Translations under genes and position numbers: made by a program | Shown here: one piece after another, positions 58,606 through 64,000 of the stretch | Position numbering within the stretch: position 1 is the first letter of the stretch | Layout: each line of letters opens with the position of its first letter | The notes under the pieces: generated by a model | Databases searched by the model: none | Seen by the model: the letters and a program-made list of their open reading frames with translations, nothing else | What the model was told of the DNA's origin: nothing | Origin: Methanobacterium subterraneum | GTDB taxonomy: Archaea > Methanobacteriota > Methanobacteria > Methanobacteriales > Methanobacteriaceae | DNA length: 64,000 nt | Assembly: GCF_002813695.1 (NCBI RefSeq) | Contig: NZ_CP017768.1 | Location: forward strand, 496,001-560,000 | Direction: 5' to 3'

Positions 58606-60039
58606 ATGAACACCGCACGAACCATAGCAAAAAATTCAGTTGTATTACTCATAAGTCAGATCATTATTTTTGCATTTTCATTTATCATCACCATAGTCAC
58701 TGCCCGTTATTTAGGTACTGGAGGATATGGAATACTTTCATTAGCAACGGCTTTAACTGGAATTGTGGGTATTATTGCCGATGCTGGATTAGGTACCTTG
58801 ATAATAAGGGATATTTCTCGCGATAAATCCATGGCTAATAAATATATTTCTAATTCAATTTTGATGAAAATTTTATTATCATTACTAGCATTTGTTGCCA
58901 TAATATTAATTACTAATGGGGTAGGTTATTCTCCAGTTGTTAAGAACGTGATTTACATTATGATGTTATCGGTAGTTGTCGGGGCTATTTCCACTATTTT
59001 TATATCAATAATCCAGGCCAATGAAAAAATGGAGTATATTTCACTGAGCACAGTTTTAAACAGCGCAGTTTTACTGGTAGGTACTTTAATAGGTGTACAT
59101 TACCATATGGATCTTCTTTTCTTTGCAGCTATTTACTTGATTGCCAATATAATAAATTTCATTTACATAGTAATCATATACTTTTGGAAGTTCTCCATAC
59201 CTAAAATTGAAATAGACTTGAGTTTTTGGAGCCCAACACTAAAACAGGCCTTACCATTTGGGTTGACTGGGACTTTTGCCACAATATATGTATGGGCTGA
59301 TACTTTCTTGCTATCGGTAATGCAAGATAATGAGGCTGTAGGGATTTACAACGCAGCTTATAAATTAATAACGGTGTTACTGTTTATTCCTAATGTTTTC
59401 AATGCTTCACTATTCCCGGTATTTTCTAAATTCTTTGTTTCGTCTGAAAATTCACTTCAAATGGCTTTTGAAAAATATTTTAAATTTATGTTGTTGATTA
59501 GCTTCCCCTTAGGGATCGGAACTACTTTACTGTCTAATAAAATCATATTGCTTATTTTCGACTCCCAATTCGCAGATTCAATAGTTGTTCTCCAAGTTTT
59601 GATATGGTCTACCATTTTCATCTTTTTAAATAGTCCTTTTACACAACTCTTGCAGTCTACAAATAAGCAGATGATTTTAACTAAAATAACCAGTATATGC
59701 ATGGTGATTAATATTGCTTTAAACTTAATTTTAATCCCCAAATATAGTTATCTAGCCAGTAGTGTGATTACCGTAATTACTGAATTTCTGGTATTTACTT
59801 TAGTCTTATTTACAATTCGCAAAAGTGGTTATGGATTTTCTAAGTTAAATTTAGAAGTAACCATAAAAGTTTTCATTGCCAGTATAATTATGGGTGTGGC
59901 TATACTGTTATTATACAATCTCTGGTTGCCTTTAATAGTCCTGTTGGCAATTGCAATATATATAGCAGTCATCTATTTAATTGGTGGAATTGATTCGGAT
60001 GATATTAGTTTAATTAAAAAAATTATAGGTAGGGGTTAA
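58606..60039 (+). CDS. Polysaccharide flippase (Wzx/RfbX family, MOP superfamily)
   Basis: 477 aa, about 12-14 membrane helices. The start ARTIAKNSVVLLISQIIIFAFSFIITIVTARYLGTGGYGILSLA is the signature of oligosaccharide flippases (PF01943 type), with the duplicated half beginning near LKQALPFGLTGTFATIYVWADTFLLS (~205-235). It moves lipid-linked oligosaccharide across the membrane. The methyltransferase gene follows at once. One of few plus-strand genes of the window. The ribosome binding site is weak (GAGATGG). Confidence 0.88.
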   Translation: MNTARTIAKNSVVLLISQIIIFAFSFIITIVTARYLGTGGYGILSLATALTGIVGIIADAGLGTLIIRDISRDKSMANKYISNSILMKILLSLLAFVAIILITNGVGYSPVVKNVIYIMMLSVVVGAISTIFISIIQANEKMEYISLSTVLNSAVLLVGTLIGVHYHMDLLFFAAIYLIANIINFIYIVIIYFWKFSIPKIEIDLSFWSPTLKQALPFGLTGTFATIYVWADTFLLSVMQDNEAVGIYNAAYKLITVLLFIPNVFNASLFPVFSKFFVSSENSLQMAFEKYFKFMLLISFPLGIGTTLLSNKIILLIFDSQFADSIVVLQVLIWSTIFIFLNSPFTQLLQSTNKQMILTKITSICMVINIALNLILIPKYSYLASSVITVITEFLVFTLVLFTIRKSGYGFSKLNLEVTIKVFIASIIMGVAILLLYNLWLPLIVLLAIAIYIAVIYLIGGIDSDDISLIKKIIGRG

Positions 60040-60040
60040 A

Positions 60041-60688
60041 TTGGATAAGGAAGAGATATACGAATTAGGACTTCCTGCCAAGGAAGCTTATATGCCATTT
60101 ATAAAATTCGCGCTCACCCATATCGATAAAGAAGATAAAATAATTGATGTGGGTGGGGGGGAAGGAGCATACTCTTATGAATTAATTAAAAGGGGTTATA
60201 ATCCTGTTTGTGTTGATATAAACGAGGATTATATTAAAAAGTCTAAAGAAAGAGGTGTGGAATCCTATGTTATGGATTCAACTTCTCTCGAATTTGATGA
60301 CAATTCTTTTGATGTAGTCATCTTATTTGAAGTTCTAGAGCATGTAAAAGATTTTGAAAAGCTTTTAATGGAATTGAAAAGGATAGCCAGGAAAAAGATT
60401 TTAATCACGGTTCCAAACTGTACTGGTATAGAACAACTTAAACCCGGTTTTACCTATGACCATCTTCTAGCAAGGGACCATGTTAACTTCTTTAACAAAA
60501 AAGATCTGGAAGAGGTACTGTCAAAATATTTTGAGAACTACAAGGTGGAAGAAACGGAACAACTTCCTAATACAATTGGATTATCTAACTGGTTAAATTA
60601 TATTATATTCGGGTTGAACCGACTGAAATTAATCAAAGCAACACAAATCTATTATAGATTATACGCTGTGATTGAGATGGAGGATTAA
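60041..60688 (+). CDS. Class I SAM-dependent methyltransferase
   Basis: 215 aa. SAM-binding motif I is IIDVGGGEGAYSYEL (~33-47), the acidic residue is in VCVDIN (~56), and motif post-II is FDVVILFEVLEHV (~89-101). UbiE/COQ5-like fold; likely methylates a sugar, lipid or surface glycan precursor because it is co-transcribed with the flippase. Starts at TTG one base after the flippase stop with AGGGG upstream. Converges on the third PMBR gene with 37 bp between. Confidence 0.85.
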   Translation: MDKEEIYELGLPAKEAYMPFIKFALTHIDKEDKIIDVGGGEGAYSYELIKRGYNPVCVDINEDYIKKSKERGVESYVMDSTSLEFDDNSFDVVILFEVLEHVKDFEKLLMELKRIARKKILITVPNCTGIEQLKPGFTYDHLLARDHVNFFNKKDLEEVLSKYFENYKVEETEQLPNTIGLSNWLNYIIFGLNRLKLIKATQIYYRLYAVIEMED

Positions 60689-60725
60689 TGAAGATTAAGT
60701 AACTCGCAACATCGTTATTAACTTC

Positions 60726-63700
60726 CTAAAACGGCAAACTGGAGTAAATGCCTTTTAATTTGTAAGAACCAGTATCCCAGTTGTCAATGACACCAAACTC
60801 ATTGTAATTATTGGAGCCATCAGCAGTTACCCAGCCACTGTTTACATATATCTGGGCCCATACATGCCCGCACCATGTTTGGCTGTATGTGAAGAAACAA
60901 TCTCCATGCACATATCTGGCAGCCAGGCCCGATGCCCGGCATAGTGCAACTATTGCATGGGAAATATCACAACAGTTACCTCCCATGGTATTCAAAGTTT
61001 GATAAGCTCCTTTAGCAGTATTATAATAAAATTCATACTCTACTAAATCCCGAACCCAGTTGAAGATATGCAGAGCCTTATCATAAGGTGTAACTGCCCC
61101 CACTGTTATTCTCTTAGCCAGATCAATGATTAGGGGATCATTAGAATTACAATGATTACTGGGCTTAAGATAAACCTCAAAACCAGCAGGTAACTTGTAA
61201 ACCATCAAAGCCCACGGTTTTATGTTTGTAATTGATGATGGTAATGTTTTTTTGGAGTTATAATAATCCATCAATCGACTGAAAAGATATATTTGTGAAG
61301 TGAAGCTGATGTCACCTAGACTACTTGAAAAACTACCCTCAGCTATTCGATTAGTGTCAATATATGATTTAATCCTTTGAGCAAGTATTAAAATGTCATT
61401 TAAGGCCATATTTCCAGAAATCATATTTTCATAGTTATACGTTGGTAAGTTTACTTTCTGGAGGTAGATGACTGAATTGTCATTGTTTTTAATTTTTATT
61501 GCCGCCTGGGTTAAAAGGTCCAAGAATTGTGCCTGATTCACCACCACACCACTTATAGTAATTAAAGTAGGCAGTATCAAATTCCCTTCAGCAAATATCT
61601 TCACTTGCATGGCGGTGGTGGCGATTTCTTGATGGGAAAAGTAATCATCATAGATTGGTATGTTTTGTGAGGACCATTTTTTCAGATTTATGGTCCCAGG
61701 TAAAGATTGGTGTAGCTTATACTGTTGCAGTACGCGACTGTACATGTATATGAGGGATTTGAAACTAACAACTCCCGAAGAAATAGCCATACTAGCTGGC
61801 CCTTTTTTATTTTGCTCAATGTAAGCCTTAATACTCTGAGCCAACTGCAAATAACTATATTTACTCATATTATTTGAAGTAAAGGTATCAGTAACTGTTG
61901 TGGAAGGTAGAACTGCATTAACAGGGGTGACAGATCTGAAATTTGAACTACTGATGAAAATTGTGGCCCCAGTTAGTAGGTGTAGGAATTGGGTTTGATT
62001 AAGATAAACACCACCTACAGTTATCCATTCAGGCAGGTAACCTTTTCCATCCACAAATATTTTGATTTCCACAGCGGATTGGGTTATCTCTGCAATAGTG
62101 AAAGTAGCTTTATCATAAATAGGTATATTCGATGTTTTCCACGGTTTTACATTAACCATAATGGGTAAATCCTTAATTGAGTTGTACTGGTTGAGTATCC
62201 GACAGTACATGTATAGTGTGGCTTGATAACTCATTTGTCCCAGTGAGGTGGAAACAAGGCTGGGTGCCTTTTTATTGCTAATAATATAATTTCTGATATT
62301 TTTTGCAATGGTTAAGTATTCATCTACCAATATACTTCCCCCACTTACCTTTTCAGTGCTAGTTGTGGGTACTTTAGCAGTTATTAGGGTTATTGGTGAG
62401 GTATTGCCAGTGTTGATGTGGATGGTGGCGGTGGTGATAAGGTAGATGAATTGTGATTGGTTCATCATTACTCCGTTGACGGTGATGTACTCTGGCAGGT
62501 ATTTGTTTCCTTCCAGGAAGTTTTTCACTTCAATGGCTGTTTTAGTGATCTGCTGTATGGTGAAAAACTCATCACGGATAGGAATATTAGAAGTAGACCA
62601 TGGGCGGACAGTTACCAGTTGTGGTAAAACTCCATTATCTTTGTAATTATTTAGCACGCGGCAGTACATGTAGAGTGCGGATTGGAATTTTATGTTTCCT
62701 AGGCTGCTGGTGATGGTGGCTGGTGCTTTTTTGTTGGTGTTGATGTATGTTAGGATGTTTTGGGCTAGTTGTAGGTATTCGTTTTTTGTGAGTGTTCCGG
62801 GTGTGGTTGTTTCGGTTCCGGGTGTGGGTGTTTTGGTGTTGGTGAGGTTTAGTGGTGTGTTGTCGTTGTTGTTTATTTTGAGGGTGGTTTGTGTGAGTAG
62901 TTGGAGGAAGGTGGCTTGGTTTACTACGATTCCGTTGATGGTGATGTATTCTGGTAGTTTTTTGTGGTATTCTAGGAAGTTTTTGACTTCTGTGGCGGTG
63001 TTGGTGATGTCTTGTGTGGTTATGGTTTTTTTGTTGGTGTCGGTTATGGGTATGTTGTTCCATGGTCGTATTGCTAGGAATGTGGGTAGTGCTCCGTAGG
63101 TTTTATGCATGTTTAGGGCGCGAGAGTACATGTACAGTAATGACTCAAATTTTATGTTTCCTAGGCTGCTGGTGATGGTGGCTGGTGCTTTTTTGTTGGT
63201 GTTGATGTATGTTAGGATGTTTTGGGCTAGTTGTAGGTATTCGTTTTTTGTGAGTGTTCCGGGTGTGGTTGTTTCGGTTCCGGGTGTGGGTGTTTTGGTG
63301 TTGGTGAGGTTTAGTGGTGTGTTGTCGTTGTTGTTTATTTTGAGGGTGGTTTGTGTGAGTAGTTGGAGGAAGGTGGCTTGGTTTACTACGATTCCGTTGA
63401 TGGTGATGTATTCTGGTAGTTTTTTGTGGTATTCTAGGAAGTTTTTGACTTCTGTGGCGGTGTTGGTGATGTCTTGTGTGGTTATGGTTTTTTTGTTGGT
63501 GTCGGTTATGGGTATGTTGTTCCATGGTCGTATTGCTAGGAATGTGGGTAGTGCTCCGTAGGTTTTATGCATGTTTAGGGCGCGAGAGTACATGTACAGT
63601 AATGACTCAAATTTTATGTTTCCTAGGCTGCTGGTGATGGTGGCTGGTGCTTTTTTGTTGGTGTTGATGTATGTTAGGATGTTTTGGGCTAGTTGTAGGT

Positions 63701-64000
63701 ATTCGTTTTTTGTGAGTGTTCCGGGTGTGGTTGTTTCGGTTCCGGTGGTGGGTGTTTTGGTGTTGGTGAGGTTTAGTGGTGTGTTGTCGTTGTTGTTTAT
63801 TTTGAGGGTGGTTTGTGTGAGTAGTTGGAGGAAGGTGGCTTGGTTTACTACGATTCCGTTGATGTTGATGTATTCTGGTAGGTATTTGTGGTATTCTAGG
63901 AAGTTTTTGACTTCTGTGGCGGTGTTGGTGATGTCTTGTGTGGTTATGGTTTTTTTGTTGGTGTCGGTTATGGGTATGTTGTTCCAGGGTCGCACTGCTA
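60726..64000 (-). CDS. Pseudomurein-binding repeat protein with transglutaminase-like (PeiW/PeiP-type) domain, N-terminus beyond window
   Basis: At least 1089 visible residues; the frame continues past 64000, so the start and signal peptide are outside. Six PMBR units of ~154 aa are seen (the first incomplete). The last ~150 residues are a papain/transglutaminase-fold domain: MGGNCCD (Cys nucleophile, codon 60972-60974), CGHVWAQ (His) and TADGSNN (Asp) form the triad, in a framework (RYVHGDCFF, GHVWAQIYVNSGWV) like phage endoisopeptidases PeiW and PeiP, which cut the Ala-Lys bond of pseudomurein and also carry PMBRs. A host autolysin or wall-remodelling enzyme is the likely role; bond specificity is inferred. 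Confidence 0.85.
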   Translation of the reverse strand, partial: AVRPWNNIPITDTNKKTITTQDITNTATEVKNFLEYHKYLPEYININGIVVNQATFLQLLTQTTLKINNNDNTPLNLTNTKTPTTGTETTTPGTLTKNEYLQLAQNILTYINTNKKAPATITSSLGNIKFESLLYMYSRALNMHKTYGALPTFLAIRPWNNIPITDTNKKTITTQDITNTATEVKNFLEYHKKLPEYITINGIVVNQATFLQLLTQTTLKINNNDNTPLNLTNTKTPTPGTETTTPGTLTKNEYLQLAQNILTYINTNKKAPATITSSLGNIKFESLLYMYSRALNMHKTYGALPTFLAIRPWNNIPITDTNKKTITTQDITNTATEVKNFLEYHKKLPEYITINGIVVNQATFLQLLTQTTLKINNNDNTPLNLTNTKTPTPGTETTTPGTLTKNEYLQLAQNILTYINTNKKAPATITSSLGNIKFQSALYMYCRVLNNYKDNGVLPQLVTVRPWSTSNIPIRDEFFTIQQITKTAIEVKNFLEGNKYLPEYITVNGVMMNQSQFIYLITTATIHINTGNTSPITLITAKVPTTSTEKVSGGSILVDEYLTIAKNIRNYIISNKKAPSLVSTSLGQMSYQATLYMYCRILNQYNSIKDLPIMVNVKPWKTSNIPIYDKATFTIAEITQSAVEIKIFVDGKGYLPEWITVGGVYLNQTQFLHLLTGATIFISSSNFRSVTPVNAVLPSTTVTDTFTSNNMSKYSYLQLAQSIKAYIEQNKKGPASMAISSGVVSFKSLIYMYSRVLQQYKLHQSLPGTINLKKWSSQNIPIYDDYFSHQEIATTAMQVKIFAEGNLILPTLITISGVVVNQAQFLDLLTQAAIKIKNNDNSVIYLQKVNLPTYNYENMISGNMALNDILILAQRIKSYIDTNRIAEGSFSSSLGDISFTSQIYLFSRLMDYYNSKKTLPSSITNIKPWALMVYKLPAGFEVYLKPSNHCNSNDPLIIDLAKRITVGAVTPYDKALHIFNWVRDLVEYEFYYNTAKGAYQTLNTMGGNCCDISHAIVALCRASGLAARYVHGDCFFTYSQTWCGHVWAQIYVNSGWVTADGSNNYNEFGVIDNWDTGSYKLKGIYSSLPF
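62659..64000. repeat. Tandem array of 462-bp PMBR units (near-identical DNA)
   Basis: Landmark cggcagtac/cgagagtac occurs at 62659, 63121 and 63583, i.e. every 462 bp, and the sequence between is almost the same base for base. The last copy (from ~63583) runs off the window and is nearly identical to 51781-52060 of the first PMBR gene (visible change: gatgttgatg for gatggtgatg at about 63861). The plus strand is G/T rich with few C or A. Confidence 0.9.

Noticed and set aside
62659..64000. CRISPR-like periodic repeat
   Set aside because: The period is 462 bp, the unit is coding and there are no unique spacers; it is a protein repeat.

Overview
The window comes from a pseudomurein-walled, hydrogenotrophic methanogen of the Methanobacteriales, most likely Methanobacterium or a close relative. 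The evidence is a complete 20-gene energy-converting hydrogenase A (eha) operon, heterodisulfide reductase genes, a MurT/GatD pair, archaeal pantothenate-pathway and apgM-type enzymes, GGTGATC/GGAGG ribosome binding sites, and three giant proteins built from pseudomurein-binding repeats (PMBR). Almost every gene lies on the minus strand, so the text runs right to left in transcription order; nifS-nifU and a flippase-methyltransferase pair are the plus-strand exceptions.

Layout. 1-13.8 kb: housekeeping genes (UPF0201, UPF0200, phosphopantoate-beta-alanine ligase, a DUF2101-like membrane protein, a class III signal-peptide pilin and its A24 peptidase, pyrG, gatD/murT, apgM, homoserine dehydrogenase with ACT protein and gatC, asnB). 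13.95-15.18 kb: an IS1-family insertion sequence with perfect 13-bp ends, an 8-bp target duplication and a slippery A9 for -1 frameshifting. 15.4-20.0 kb: an HTH regulator with an hdrA / hdrB-hdrC set whose HdrA carries a C-terminal MvhD-like domain stripped of its cysteines. 20.3-27.9 kb: a cysteine and sulfur neighbourhood (cysS next to tRNA-Cys, nifS, nifU, thiI, a YkgJ-type protein, a 50-aa two-cysteine protein) plus a PPOX protein and an MBL hydrolase. 28.0-29.4 kb: a CBS protein coupled to a six-cluster polyferredoxin. 29.5-42.6 kb: ehaT to ehaA in unbroken order.

43.1-64 kb is a cell-surface island: FAD oxidoreductase, GtrA, two sugar-nucleotide SDR enzymes, a GT-C glycosyltransferase, a DUF1616-like protein, a GT2 glycosyltransferase, a Wzx-type flippase and a methyltransferase. 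Between and beside them lie three PMBR proteins. All three have arrays of about 154-aa units (462 bp at DNA level, partly identical between genes), but each ends in a different effector: an unknown domain, an M14 metallocarboxypeptidase/AstE-like domain, and a transglutaminase-fold (PeiW/PeiP-like) domain. The third runs off the right edge. This modular set of wall-anchored enzymes, homogenised by recombination, is the most unusual system in the window.

How it fits together: Eha feeds low-potential ferredoxin electrons into CO2 reduction; the Hdr set is a probable second flavin-based electron-bifurcating or electron-confurcating module; NifS/NifU/ThiI/CysRS supply sulfur and cysteine for the many Fe-S proteins; the island builds and remodels the envelope.
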